A stretch of DNA of 64,000 nucleotides from Pisaster brevispinus (GCA_023634235.1 JAMKCF010000070.1:374501-438500); one strand, 5' to 3'. Positions 1-13,000 are shown, counted from the first letter of the stretch. Notes: a model not told the origin generated them from the sequence alone. Made by a program: numbers and translations.

Positions 1-1517
1 CTGCATGCTGCACGTTGTGCGGTTTTGTGTGCACGTCATACTGGATTGGATGCCACACTGTGCGCTCGGTATTGGTCTAGATTTCAATATTTTAATGCTC
101 GTTTTCACCTAGAAATACATCTTAAAATGTATTTATTCCCATGTACGAAATGATTAGTATCCAATGTTCTTTGGATTCAAGAAAAAAGAAAGAATTGAAA
201 GTCCGCGGTCTTTGAGTTATGTTTGTTGAAAAATTAATTACTTTTAATTACCTAATAAATCATCAGAGGACGTCATCATTACGTGAAAACTTCTGTTTCA
301 TCCACTAATAATGTGTAAAATGGTTGCCAAGTTTCATGACCATACAAGCTTGGGAAAAAGCAAAACATTAGCGGACAACGTTTGTGTGTATTTTTTTTAG
401 AACAAACATAAGAATACACTAGACATAATTTTTTGTTCCATAACAAAAACAAGGTGTTCGGTATAGACATTTTCGAGTTAGCAGAGGTAGTGTTTTCAAA
501 GCAAAAACCGAAAAAACTTAGTACGACAAATTGATACGTAAAGTGAATGATAGAAGATTTCGTATTTGAAATAAAAAACTTTGATAAATAAAAAAACTGA
601 TTAAATCATTCCGTTTTCATAGCTCATTTTATTATCAAAACATTGAGATTCATAGTTATTGTTTTGCTGGAATTGACAGTCCTATGGGTAAAACTGTATT
701 CGATATAGAGGGACCATCTGATTTCAAGATCATATTGTTTGCAGGCCTCAAAACGAAGACCGGGAGTGATTATTTTCACTTAAGCTCTCAGTTTTGACCA
801 GAATTGAAGCTCACAGGGAGACACAGTTTGTGTAATCATTGGGGATGGTGCAAGTTATGTATATACAAATTTGGTTCTCCGGATAAAGGTTAATTTAATG
901 TAAGGACGCCATCGAGTCATCATCATCCCGAAAATAACTGCAGTTTCATCTACACACTCGGGTCTAAGTATGTAAAGTTGTAGGTCTCAACCCTTTTTTG
1001 GTTAATGGGATATGAAGTTTTTAAGTATGGAATAAGCATCTTTCAGTTTCGACCAGAAGTAAAGGTCACAGAGCTGCATAGGGTCACACTTTGTGTAAAA
1101 TTAAAAAAATACACTCCATGGTCTTTCACATGGACCAAAGATCTGGTATGTAGCAGTTATAGTTTTCCAGATATGTTTTTTTGTAAAAATTAAACATTGA
1201 TTCAATGTTATGACGTCATTGGTGACGTAATCATGCCGAAAACCTATGTGGTTTCATTGACACACTAAGGTCTAAGTACATGGTTAGCATAAAGTCAAAA
1301 AACCCTTTTTGGTTCAAGAGTTATGTTTTTTTCCATACACAGTACATATACATAATATACCTGAGCGGGGATTAGCATCAATTTAATCCGATAGTTGAAA
1401 ATTAAACCATGACAAAAATAATGATTTTTGAAAGTAAAAAAACAAAATAAAAAACACTAGGCAAGTTCATGGATATCAACATTATTGTAGACAAAAAAGG
1501 AATGCCCCCTCTTTTTA

Positions 1518-1557
1518 ACGGTGATTTTGAAATAAAGCTTACCATTTTAATCACCGT
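1518..1557. repeat. Recurring inverted repeat (ACGGTGATT arms)
   Basis: Nine-base arms ACGGTGATT and AATCACCGT flank a 22-base spacer containing AAGCTT. The block is repeated about six times in the left satellite (near 4859, 11867, 13823, 16048 and 18818). The arms are conserved even where the surrounding copy has diverged. This suggests a structured or protein-bound core, but no function can be assigned. Confidence 0.6.
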
Positions 1558-2178
1558 GTCTGAAGGGCATACTCAGAGGGCCTAAAGCGCCTTTGGCAGG
1601 CATGGTCACGTCGTTCAACGTGACGTGGGTCTCGGTGTTTGATGAGAAACAAACCAATGTCGTTCTTTTTCAGTTGAAGTTTTTGTCATTTAGTCAAAGT
1701 CATACAAATCCCTAAAGCAGGTGGACATCTCAGTAAAACCTCCTCTTTTATTCCTTGTTTTCCATTAAGCCATCAGACGAGCACAGCGGAACTAAATTCA
1801 CACTGAACTTTGAATGGGTTTGAGTTTTTTATGTGCGGGACACGTGTTGTTACAACGTACAAGAATAAGCAACGCAATGATACATTTCCGTTGTGTGGGA
1901 CTGTGTGCACAGGCTTCGTGGACTTTGAACCTTATGAATAATGGAGCGGCAGTCAGTTACAGCGCTTTTCTCCATACACACATAAACTGCGGTTAATACT
2001 AATTTTGGCTGTAACACCCATTTAGGACCAGAAGTTAAGGTCATATTGGCATCATTTCTGTGCAAAAGTTTCGGAAGGATCATAGATCTACAATCTGATG
2101 TGAAAATTGTGACGAAACGATCAGTAGTTTTTGAGATATGAATTTTTTAAATATTCAACTTCCGGTTTGAACCGGAAG

Positions 2179-2187
2179 TCAAGGTCA
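2179..2187 (+). promoter_or_regulatory. Nuclear-receptor-like extended half-site TCAAGGTCA
   Basis: TCAAGGTCA matches the monomeric site of SF-1/FTZ-F1 and ERR-type receptors. It recurs at the same place after the CTTCCGGTTTGAACC block in about seven copies (near 2179, 3592, 6642, 10427, 14486, 17892 and 19476). Related AAGGTCA half-sites occur in other modules. This is a motif match only; no adjacent gene depends on it. Confidence 0.3.
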
Positions 2188-2330
2188 AATGAGGTCGCGT
2201 TCAGTGTAGCGTTTTTAGAGTCATACCAGGCCTATCCGATGATGTATAGATTGTGAAAATCCATTGTGTAGTTTTGGAGTTATGATTTTTTCAAATATTA
2301 AACTTTGATTTAACGTAACTAGACACCTGA

Positions 2331-2338
2331 TGACGTCA
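2331..2338. promoter_or_regulatory. CRE-type octamer TGACGTCA, representative of 14
   Basis: TGACGTCA is the palindromic CREB/ATF consensus. Perfect copies lie at 1211, 2331, 3742, 4542, 6794, 10578, 11570, 12549, 13531, 14639, 15735, 15747, 18044 and 21218, always at the same place in the repeat module and often followed by a second TGACG. A random 21 kb would hold less than one. Enrichment comes from repeat amplification, so binding or activity is only inference. Confidence 0.45.
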
Positions 2339-2449
2339 TCATGACGTAACTGAAGCGGTTTCATCTCCTAATAAATATCTAACTAAAGATGAAGTTTCAA
2401 GTTCATATGAGCTTGGAAAGGGTGCTTTTGTTAGCGGACAAGGGACGCT

Positions 2450-2450
2450 G

Positions 2451-2479
<29 letters not shown>
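2450..2479 (+). repeat. (GAA)n microsatellite
   Basis: A pure run of GAA/AAG triplets expanded within one satellite copy. Homologous positions elsewhere (near 3862, 10697, 14760 and 21341) have only two to five triplets, so this copy shows local slippage. Confidence 0.9.
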
Positions 2480-2481
<2 letters not shown>

Positions 2482-3184
2482 TTAAGAAAAAAAAACAAAA
2501 ACCGAACAATAATAAGAGGTGTTCCGGGCTGATTGCCCGAACACCTAACTAGACATAAGTTTTTGTTCCGTAACAAAAACAAGGTGTTCGGTGTAGACAT
2601 TTTCGAGTTAGCAGAGGTAGTGTTTTCAAAAAGAAAACCGAAAAAACATAACTTAGTACGACAGATAATATTTCAGAGCGGGATAAAAGCATGAACAGTT
2701 GTTTGTTAAAATGTCAAGACAAGGTCACCAACATATTCATTTCTGTGAAATATGTGAAGCCCATGTTGAAATAATTATAAAAACTCTGCCAAAGGCTTCT
2801 AGTAAAACTGTATTTTGAACTGTTTTTAACCCACCGCAAGATGGCGCTCTTAGTTTTGTTTTTAACCAGACCCTTGTCAGACTGCAACATTGTTAAAATC
2901 AACTCCACAAAAAAAAAAAAAGTTGCCACTTTTAATTACAATGCACTTTCGGTTTTAACTGGAAGTAGAGGACACGTAATTTCATGCAAACAATTAAAAT
3001 CGAAGACCTATATTACCTTTGTATAATCCCGCAAAAAAGCAACCCAGGGTCTCTTACCCATTTAACATTTAAATGACGTAGATTTCCGAGGCAGCATATG
3101 TCACAGAGCGAGCAAATAATAAAATTCCAGAGCGGGATAAAAGCATTAACAGTTGTTTGGTATAGCGCCATCCTGTGGAATGTT

Positions 3185-3355
3185 TCTGTTACGTGGGACT
3201 GTACGCACAGGCTTCGTGGACGTTGAACCTTATGGTTTTCATTACGTGGGACTGTACACACAGGGACTTTGAACCTTATGGTTTTCATTACGTGGGACTG
3301 TACACACAGGCTTCGTGTTGCACACACAGGCTTCGTGGACCTTATGAATAATGGA
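3185..3355. repeat. Short internal minisatellite (TACGTGGGACTGTACACACA)
   Basis: Two to three imperfect units of roughly 50-57 bp, each with a TACGTGGGACTG core followed by a CAGGCTTCGTGGACTTTG core, lie head to tail. The same sub-array with varying unit number recurs near 6280-6400, 10066-10195 and 17530-17645. It is therefore part of the larger composite unit and changes copy number independently. Confidence 0.7.
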
Positions 3356-6300
3356 GCGGACAGTCAGTTAAGGCGCTTTTCTCTATACACGAATTAACTG
3401 CGGTTAATACTAGCATTGGCTGTAACACCCATTTAGGACCAGAAGTTAAGGTCATATTGGCATAATTTCTGTGCAAAAGTTTCGGAACGATAACAGAACT
3501 ACAATCTGATGTAAAAATTATGATGAAATGATCAGTGGTTTTTGAGATATGAATTTTTTAAATATTCAACTTCCGGTTTGAACCGGAAGTCAAGGTCAAA
3601 TGAGGTCGCGTTCAGTGTAGCGTTTTTAGAGTCATACCAGGATTATCCGATGATGTATAGATTGTGAAAATCCATTGTGTTGTTTTGGAGTTATGATTTT
3701 TTCAATTATTAAACTTTGATTTAACGTAACTCGACACCTGATGACGTCATCATGACGAAACCCAAAATGGTTTCATCTACTAATGAATATCTAACTATGT
3801 TTAAAGTTTCAAGTTTATGTGAGCTTAGGAAGTGTGTCTTTGTTAGCGGACAATCGACGGCGAGAAGAAGCTGAAGAAGTAAAAAAAAAAACTAGACATA
3901 AGTTTTTGTTGCATAACAAAAACAAGGTGTTCGGTGTAGACATTTTCGAGTTAGCTGAGGAAGTGTTTTCGAAGAGAAAACCGAAAAAACATAACTTAGT
4001 ACGACAAATTGATACATAAAGTGAATGGTAGATTTCGTATTTGAAATAAAAAACTTTGATAAATTAAAAAACTTACAAAACGAGGACCGGGAGTGATTAT
4101 TTTCACTTAAGCTCTCAGTTTTGACCAGAATTGAAGCACACAGGGAGACACAGTTTGTGTAATCATTGGGGATGGTGCAATATATGTATATAACAATATT
4201 TTGGTTCTCCGGATATAAATTGTTTACATATTAAAGGTTAATTTAATGTAAGGACGCCATCGAGTCGTCATCATCCCGAAAATAACTGTGGTTTCATCTA
4301 CACACTCAGGTCTAAGTGTGTAAAGTTTAAGGTCTGAACCCTCTTTTGGTTAATTGGATCTGAGGTTTTTAAGTATGGAATACTCATCTTTCAGTAAAGG
4401 TCACTGAGAGTGAACTTTGGAGGTGTAAAAAAAATTTAAAAATACACTCCAGGGTCTTTCACATGGTCCAAAGATCTGGTATGTAGCAGTTATGTTTTTT
4501 CAGATGTTTTTTTGTAAAATTTAAACATTGATTTAATGTTATGACGTCATTGATGACGTAATGATGCAGAAAACCTCTGTGGTTTCATTGACAGACTAAG
4601 GTCTAAGTACATGGTTAGCTTAAAGTCAAAACCCTTTTTGGTTCACGAGTAATGTTTTTTTCATACACAGTAGGTATACATATTATACCTGAGCTTGGAT
4701 TAGCATCAATTCAATCCGATAGTTGAAAATTAAACCATGACAAATGATAATGATAATGATTTTTAAAAGTAAAAACAAAACAAAAGAACCACTAGGAAAG
4801 TTCATGGATGAAACATATCAACATTATTGTAGACAAAAAAGGAATGCCCCCTCTTTTTAACGGTGATTTTGAAATAAAGCTTACCATTTTAATCACCGTG
4901 TCTGAAGGGCATACTCAGAGGGCCTAGAGCGCCGTTGGCAGGCACGGTCACGTCGATCAACGTGACGTGGGTCTCGGTGTTTGATGAGAAACAAACCAAT
5001 GTCGTTCTTTTTCAGTTGAAGTTTTTGTCATTTAGTCAAAGTCTTACAAATCCCTAAAGCAGGTGGACATCTCAGTAAAACCTCCTATTTTATTCCTTGT
5101 TTTCCATTAAGCCATCAGACAAGCTCAACGGAACTAAATTCACACTGAACTTTGAATGAGTTTGGGTTTAAGCGCGGGACAACGTGTTGTTAGTACTTCT
5201 TTCCAGGATTTGCACACAATGTATATTATGGTGCATGCTGCACGTTGTGCGGTTTTGTGTGCACGTCATACTGGATTGGATGCCACACTGTGCGCTCGGT
5301 ATTGGTCTAGATTTCAATATTTTAACGCTCGTTTTCACCTAGAAATACATCTTAAAATGTATTCATTCCCATGTACGAAATGATTAGTATCCAATGTTCT
5401 TTGGATTCAAGAGAAAAGAAAGAATTGAAAGTCCGCGGTCTTTGAGTTATGTTTGTTTAAAAATTAATTACTTTTAATTACCTAATAAATCATCAGAGGA
5501 CGTCATCATTACGTGAAAACTTCTGTTTCATCCTCTAATCATGTGTAAAATGGTTGCCAAGTTTCATGACCATACGAGCTTGGGAAAAAGCAAAACATTA
5601 GCGGACAACGTTTGTGTGTATTTTTTTTAGAACAAACATAAGAATACACTAGACATAAGTTTTTGTTCCGTAACAAAAACAAGGTGTTCGGTGTAAACAT
5701 TTTCGAGTTAGCGGGGGTAATGTTTTCAAAGAGAAAACCGAAAAAAACATAACTTAGTACGACATATAATATTTCAGAGCGGGATAAAAGCATGAACAGT
5801 TGTTTGTTAAAATGTCAAGACAAGGTCACCAACATATTCATTTCTGTGAAGTATGTGAAGCCCATGTTGAAATAATTATAAAAACTCTGCCGAAGGCTTC
5901 TAGTAAAACTGTATTTTGAACTGTTTTTAACCCACCGCAAGATGGCGATCTTAATTTTGCTTTTAACCAGACCCTTGTCAGACTGCAACATCGTTAAAAT
6001 CAACTCCAAAAAAGTTGTCACTTTTAATTAGAATGCACTTTCGGTTTTAACTGGAAGTAGAGGACACGTAATGTCATGCAAACAATTAAATTCGAAGACC
6101 TAAATTACCTTTGTATAATCCCGCAAAAAAGCAACCCAGGGTCTCTTACCCATTTAACATTTAAATGACGTAAATTTCCGAGGCAGCATCTGTCACAAAG
6201 CGTGCAAATAATACAATTCCAGAGCGGGATAAAAGCATTAACAGTTGTTTGGTATAGCGCCATCCTGTGGAATGTTTCCGTTACGTGGGACTGTACACAC

Positions 6301-7524
6301 AGGCTTCGTGGACTTTGAACCTTATGGTTTTCATTACGTGGGACTGTACATACAGGCTTCGTGTTGCACACACACGCTTCGTGGACTTTGAACCTTATGA
6401 ATAATGAGCGGACAGTCAGTTAAGGCGCTTTTCTCTATACACGAATTAACTGTGGTTAATACTAGCATTGGCTGTAACACCCATTTAGGACCAGAAGTTA
6501 AGGTCATATTGGCATCATTTCTGTGCAAAAGTTTCGGAAGGATAACAGAACTACAATCTGATGTAAAAATTATGATGACATAATCAGTGGTTTTTGAGAT
6601 ATGAATTTTTTTAATATTCAACTTCCGGTTTGAACCGGAAGTCAAGGTCAAATGAGGTCGCGTTCAGTGTAGCGTTTTTAGAGTCATACCAGGCCTATCC
6701 GATGATGTATAGATTGTGAAAATCCATTGTGTTGTTTTGGAGTTATGATTTTTTCAAATATTAAACTTTGATTTAACGTAACTCGACACCTGATGACGTC
6801 ATCATGACGAAACCAAAAATGGTTTCATCTACTAATGAATATCTAACTATGTTTAAAGTTTCAAGTTTATGTGAGCTTAGGAAGTGTGTCTTTGTTAGCG
6901 GACAATCGACGGCGAGAAGAAGCTGAAGAAGTAAAACTAGACATAAGTTTTTGTTCCGTAACAAAAACAAGGTGTTCGGTGTAGACATTTTCGAGTAAGC
7001 AGAGGTAGTGTTTTCAAAGAGAAAACCGAAAAAACATAACTTACTACGTCAGATAATATTTCAGAGCGGGATAAAAGCATGAACAGTTGTTTGTTAAAAT
7101 GTCAAGACAAGGTCACCAACATATTCATTTCTGTGAAGTATGTGAAGCCCATGTTGAAAAAATTATAAAAACTCTGCCAAAGGCTTCTAGTAAAACTGTA
7201 TTTTGAACTGTTTTTAACCCACCGCAAGATGGCGATCTTAATTTTGTTTTTAACCAGACCCTTGTCAGACTGCAACATTGTTAAAATCAACTCCAAAAAA
7301 GTTGCCACTTTTAATTACAATGCACTTTCGGTTTTAACTGGAAGTAAAAGACACGTAATTTCATGCAAACAATTAAAATCGCAGACTTATATTACCTTTG
7401 TATAATCCCGCAAAAAAAGCAACCCAGGGTCTCTTACCCATATAACATTTAAATGACGTAGATTTCCGAGGCAGCATCTGTCACAGAGCGAGCAAATAAT
7501 AAAATCCCAGAGCGGGATAAAAGC

Positions 7525-9945
7525 ATGAACAGTTGTTTAGTATATGTTTATGTTGATAATGTAGCTGACCGTGAAGCTGCACGTTTCATTGACCTCATCG
7601 GATCAACAAACTTCATTCAAAACGTTACTGTTCCAACTCGAGAGGGTCATATCCTTGATCTCATTTTATCTCGTGCTACCAGTAATTTTGTCGAAGACGT
7701 CAATGTGACAAATTATCTTCCTTCTGATCATGCAGCTATTGAATGTTCCTTGAGAATCACCAAACCTGATCCAGTTAGGTTGAAAATAAAAATGCGCAAA
7801 GTCAGTGACATAGACATTGACTTGTTTCGTCAGGAGATTCTTGAATCTGAACTTTATACCTCCCCCTCAACGAATCCTGACGTGATGATACATCAATATG
7901 AATCAGTTCTGTCCAGTCTCTTTGACAAACACGCTCCAGTTATAACTCGTACAATCACCAGTCGACCGCACTCTCCATGGTACAACGACAAGCTACGCAA
8001 AGCGAAGCAAGATCTACGTCGGTTAGAAAGAAAATGGTGCACTTCCAAACTTGAAATTGATCGTCAGATATTCAAGGAATCCTGTTTTCAATACAAAAGC
8101 ATGATTCTTGCAGCTAAAAGAATTCACCACCAAAATCAACTTCACAACATATGTAACTCACGTGACTTCTTCAAGAAAATAAACAAACTGTGTCAGCCTC
8201 AATCCCCACAACTCCTCCCATCAGCCGATGACCTGCAAACTCCATTGACTGAACGTTTTCAACAATTTTTCACTAGTAAAGTGAAAACCATCTCGGACTC
8301 ATTGGCCATCTCTGCCCAAAGTTTAGGGAGACACTTCCGAGAACATCACCACTTAGTCACTTCGTTCAACAGCTTTAATTCAGTAACAAGTGACGCGGTT
8401 GAAAAACTTATGAAGAAATCGTCCTCAACAACATGCAGCCTTGACCCCATTCCCACCTCCTTGGTGAAACAATGCTCAAATGAACTCCTGCCCATCATTA
8501 CCCGCATCATCAACACTTCCTTTCTGAGTGGCCAATTCCCCGAAGGTCTGAAATTTGCCAACATATCCCCTCGCATAAAGGATCTCAAAAAGGATACGGA
8601 TGATCTGAAAAACTACCGACCAATTGCCAACCTCAAGTTTTTGTCTAAACTGACAGAGAAAGCTGCCGTAGCCCAGATACAAGGCTATATCTTGGAAAAT
8701 CACACAGAACTACAACCAAAAATGCAATCTGCTTACCGACCATTTCACAGCTGTGAAACAGCACTTCTTCGGGTCTCAAATGATATTCTGATATCTCTTG
8801 ACAGGGGGCTGGAGGTTATTCTAGTCCTCTTGGATTTTTCAGCAGCATTCGACACCATTAATCACGACATCACTTTAAACCGTCTATCGCTTAGGTTCGG
8901 GATCAAGGATCAAGCATTAGAGTGGCTTCGGACTTATCTAACAAATCGTCGTCAAGCAGTTCTGATTAATGGGCAACAATCTACGGTTCATACTCCAACC
9001 CAGGGAGTTCCACAAGGATCTGTATTGGGACCCCTGTTGTTCACCCTGTACACCTCGCCTCTTGAAGAGATCATTCATGCTCATGGTATTAAAAGCATGT
9101 TTTACGCCGATGACACACAAGTCTACATTTCATTTAAACATTCTCAGCTTCAGGAAACCGTTCTCAGCGTACAGAGTTGCATAATTGACATCAAGCAGTG
9201 GTCATGCAGCAATGGTCTCAAGTTAAATGAGAATAAAACAGAACTCCTTCACATCACATCTCGTTTTCGCAACAGAATCCCACTATCTTCTATTCAAATT
9301 GATGGTATACCAGTTCACTCAGTCGACAAAGCAAGAAACCTTGGTGTGACATTTGACAAATCTTTTGCCATGGATAAGTTTATCAATGCAAAATGCCGTT
9401 CCACCTCGTTTGCCCTACACAAGATCGGACAAATTCGCCAGTTCATTAATAAAACAACAGCAGAAAAGCTCATCCATGCTTTTGTGATTTGTCATCTCGA
9501 TTACTGCAATAGTCTCATCTATGGATTGCCCGACTCACAGCTCAGAAAACTCCAACTTATTCAAAACTCAGCGGCTCGTCTCATCAGCCGGTTAAGAAAA
9601 CGCGATTCAATTACTCCAGCTTTGCAATCCCTCCATTGGCTTCCTATTCATTCTCGCATCATCTTTAAAATTCTCCTTCAAACATTTCAATGCAGTCGTG
9701 GAAGTGGACCAACTTACCTGAAAGATCTACTAACTCCATACACTCCTACTAGAAACCTCCGTTCTGCTAACAAAGACACCCTCGTTATCCCTAATGTTGC
9801 CACCAAAGCATATGGTCAACGTAGTTATCAGTTTGCTGCACCTCACTTATGGAACAATCTCCCTCTACACATCAAACAAGCCACTACGATCTCAAGTTTC
9901 AAGACTTTTCTCAAAACATATCTATTCAAATCATCATATACATAA
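7525..9945 (+). CDS. LINE ORF2-like protein: partial endonuclease and reverse transcriptase
   Basis: This 806-codon frame encodes the copy-and-paste enzyme of a non-LTR retrotransposon, which nicks target DNA and reverse-transcribes the element RNA. The first seven codons (MNSCLVY) come from the flanking satellite, so the annotated ATG is accidental. Element coding starts near residue 8, within the C-terminal half of an APE-type endonuclease, shown by GHILDLILS near residue 42 and the S67-D68-H69 motif. A basic helical linker follows. The reverse transcriptase domain spans about residues 310-560: motif A DFSAAFDT near 436-444, a QGVPQGSVLGPLLF block near 493-506, and the catalytic YADD at 527-530. 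The C-terminal region (LRKLQLIQNSAARLI, then LHWLPI and LWNNLPLHIK) is typical of CR1-like elements. There is no stop or frameshift, but lacking the endonuclease N-terminus and 5' UTR it is probably not autonomous. Confidence 0.9.
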   Translation: MNSCLVYVYVDNVADREAARFIDLIGSTNFIQNVTVPTREGHILDLILSRATSNFVEDVNVTNYLPSDHAAIECSLRITKPDPVRLKIKMRKVSDIDIDLFRQEILESELYTSPSTNPDVMIHQYESVLSSLFDKHAPVITRTITSRPHSPWYNDKLRKAKQDLRRLERKWCTSKLEIDRQIFKESCFQYKSMILAAKRIHHQNQLHNICNSRDFFKKINKLCQPQSPQLLPSADDLQTPLTERFQQFFTSKVKTISDSLAISAQSLGRHFREHHHLVTSFNSFNSVTSDAVEKLMKKSSSTTCSLDPIPTSLVKQCSNELLPIITRIINTSFLSGQFPEGLKFANISPRIKDLKKDTDDLKNYRPIANLKFLSKLTEKAAVAQIQGYILENHTELQPKMQSAYRPFHSCETALLRVSNDILISLDRGLEVILVLLDFSAAFDTINHDITLNRLSLRFGIKDQALEWLRTYLTNRRQAVLINGQQSTVHTPTQGVPQGSVLGPLLFTLYTSPLEEIIHAHGIKSMFYADDTQVYISFKHSQLQETVLSVQSCIIDIKQWSCSNGLKLNENKTELLHITSRFRNRIPLSSIQIDGIPVHSVDKARNLGVTFDKSFAMDKFINAKCRSTSFALHKIGQIRQFINKTTAEKLIHAFVICHLDYCNSLIYGLPDSQLRKLQLIQNSAARLISRLRKRDSITPALQSLHWLPIHSRIIFKILLQTFQCSRGSGPTYLKDLLTPYTPTRNLRSANKDTLVIPNVATKAYGQRSYQFAAPHLWNNLPLHIKQATTISSFKTFLKTYLFKSSYT

Positions 9946-10033
9946 TTATTCTTTTGTTTCCTCTGAGCGCTTAGAGACTTTCTTTTGGAGGTGTTAGGCG
10001 CTATAGAAATGCGGTTGTTATTATTATTATTAT
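7545..10033 (+). mobile_element. 5'-truncated CR1-group non-LTR retrotransposon (LINE)
   Basis: The insertion splits a satellite copy. The left flank ends in GTTTAGTATA at 7535-7544. The same satellite sequence resumes as TATAGCGCCA-like DNA from 10034, and uninterrupted copies exist near 3165, 6255 and 17505. The element starts inside the endonuclease domain (5' truncation) and contains one long ORF. It ends with a GGCGCTATAGAAATGCGG block followed by a (TTA)n tail, as in CR1-group LINEs whose 3' end is a microsatellite. I cannot assign a precise clade by eye; Daphne, Crack or another CR1-like lineage are possible. The intact ORF and the less diverged appearance of the element suggest insertion after the array had formed. 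Confidence 0.88.
9990..10033 (+). repeat. LINE 3' end and (TTA)n tail
   Basis: The GGCGCTATAGAAATGCGG block at the 3' end runs into seven TTA-type triplets and stops where the satellite resumes. This is the template-jump end expected for target-primed reverse transcription by CR1-like LINEs. It marks the 3' boundary and gives the orientation as plus. Confidence 0.8.
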
Positions 10034-13000
10034 TATAGCGCCACCCCCGCTTGTGGAATGTTTCCGTTACGTGGGACTGTACACACAGGCTTCGTGGACT
10101 TGGAACCTTATGGTTTTCATTACGTGGGACTGTACACACAGGCTTCGTGTTGCACACACACTCACACAGGCTTCGTGGACTTTGAACCTTATGATTCATG
10201 GCGCTGAACAGTCGGCTACAGTGCTTTTATGTACAAAGATTAATTGCGCGTTAATACTAACGTTGGCTGTAACACCCAGAAGTTAAGGTCATAATGGCAT
10301 CATTTCTGTGCAAAAGTTTCGGAAGGATCACAGAACTGCAATCTGATGTAAAAATTGTGATAAAATGATCAGTAGTTTTTGAGATATGAATTTTTCAAAT
10401 ATTCAACTTCCGGTTTGAACCGGAAGTCAAGGTCAAATGAGGTCGCGTTCAGTGTAGCGTTTTTAGATCATACCAGGCCTATCCGATAATGTATAGATTG
10501 TGAAAATCCACTGTGTAGTTTTGGAGTTATGATTTTTTCAAATATTAACCTTTGAATTAATGTAACTCGACAACCGATGACGTCATCATGACGAAACTAA
10601 AAATGGTTTCATCTACTAATGAATACCTAACTATGTGTGAAGTTTCAAGTTTATGTAAGCTTAGGAAGTGTGTCTTTGTTAGCGGACAATCGACGCCGAG
10701 AAGAAGAAGAAGAAGTAAAAAAAAAAACTAGACATAAGTTTTTGTTGCATAACAAAAACAAGGTGTTCGGTGTAGACATTTTCGAGTTAGCTGAGGAAGT
10801 GTTTTCGAAGAGAAAACCGAAAAAACATAACTTAGTACGACAAATTGATACATAAAGTGAATGGTAGATTTCGTATTTGAAATAAAAAACTTTGATAAAT
10901 TAAAAAACTTATGAATTATTTCCGTTTTTATAGCTCATTTTACTATCAAGACATTGAGATTCATAAGTATCAGCTAAGTTTTTGAAATTGTTACAGGCTT
11001 TTAGTTATTGTTTTGCTGGAATTGAAAGTCCTATGGGTAAAACTGTATTCAATATAGAGGGACCATCTGATTTCAAGATCATATTGTTTGCAGGCCTCAA
11101 AACGAGGACCGGGAGTGATTATTTTCACTTAAGCTCTCAGTTTTGACCAAATTGAAGCACACAGGGAGACACAGTTTGTGTAATCATTGGGGATGGTGCA
11201 AGTTATGTATATAACAATATTTTGGTTCTCCGGATATAAATTGTTTACATATTAAAGGTTAATTTAATGTAAGGACGCCATCGAGTCGTCATCATCACGA
11301 AAATAACTGTGGTTTCATCTACACACTCAGGTCTAAGTGTGTAAAGTTTAAGGTCTGAACCCTCTTTTGGTTAATTGGATCTGAGGTTTTAAAGTATGGA
11401 ATAAGCATCTTTCAGTTTCGACCTGAAGTAAAGGTCACAGAGGGTCACACTTTGTGTAAAATTATAAAAATACACTCAGGGTCTTTCACATGGACCAAAG
11501 ATCTGGTATGTAGCAGTTATAGTTTTCCAGATGTTTTTATGTAAAAATTAAAACATTGATTTATTGTTATGACGTCATTGATGACGTAATGATGCAGAAA
11601 ACCTCTCTGGTTTCATTGACACACTAAGGTCTAAGTTCATGGTTAGCTTAAAGTCAAAACCCTTTTTGGTTCACGAGTAATGTTTTTTTCATACACAGTA
11701 GGTATACATTATTATACCTGAGCGGGGATTAGCATCAATTCAATCCGATAGTTGAAAATTAAACCATGACAAAATAATGATTTTTTAAAGTAAACACAAA
11801 ACAAAAGAACCACTAGGAAAGTTCATGGATGAAACATATAAAAAAAAAAGGAATGCCCCCTCTTGTTAACGGTGATTTTGAAATAAAGCTTACCATTTTA
11901 ATCACCGTGTCTGAAGGGCATACTCAGAGGGCCTACTAGAGCGCCGTTGGCAGGCACGGTCACGTCGATCAACGTGACGTTGGTCTCGGTGTTTGATGAA
12001 AAACAAACCAATGTCGTTCTTTTTCAGTTGAAGTTTTTGTCATTTAGTCAAAGTAATACAAATCCCTAAAGCAGGTGGACATCTCAGTAAAACCTCCTCT
12101 TTTATACCTTGTTTTCCATTAAGCTATCAGACGAGCACAACGGAACTAAATTCACACTGAACTTTGAATGACTTTGGGTTTAAGCGCGGGACAACGTGTT
12201 GTTAGTACATGTACATACACGAATAAACAACGCAATGATATTCAATGGGCTTTCCAGGATTTGCACACAATGTATATTATAGCTGCATGCTGCATGTTGT
12301 GCGGTTTGTGTGCACGTCATACTGGATTGGATGCCACACTGTGCGCTCGGTATTGGTCTAGATTTCAATATTTTAACGCTCGTTTTCACCTAGAAATACA
12401 TCTTAAAAATTATTCATTCCCATGTACGAAATGATTAGTATCCGATGTTCTTTGGATTCAAGAAAAAAGAAAGAATTGCAAGTCCGCGGTCTTTGAGTTA
12501 TGTTTGTTGAAAAATTAATTACTTTTAATTACCTAATAAATCATCAGATGACGTCATCATTACGTGAAAACTTTTGTTTCATCCACTAATCATGTGTAAA
12601 ATGGTTGCCAAGTTTCATGACCATACAAGCTTGGGAAAAAGCAAAACATTAGCGGACAACGTTTGTGTGTATTTTTTTTTAGAACAAACATAAGAATACA
12701 CTAGACATAAGTTTTTGTTCCATAACAAAAACAAGGTGTTCGGTGTAGACAGTTTCGAGTTAGCAGAGGTAGTGTTTTCAAAGAGAAAACCGAATAAACA
12801 TAACTTAGTACGACAACTTGATACGTAAAGTGAATGGTAGAAGATTTCGTATTTGAAATAAAAAACTTTCATAAATTTAAAAACTGATGAAATCATTCCG
12901 TTTTCATAGCTCATTTTATTATCAAGACATTGAGATTCATAAGTACATGGTAAGTTTTTGAAATTGTCACAGGCTTTTAGTTATTATTTTGCTGAAATTG

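Noticed and set aside
3819..4019. Lys/Arg/Glu-rich ORF repeated at 10637-10855
   Set aside because: It is produced by a GAA-rich stretch and hairpins of the satellite. Other copies at the same site have different triplet numbers and frames.
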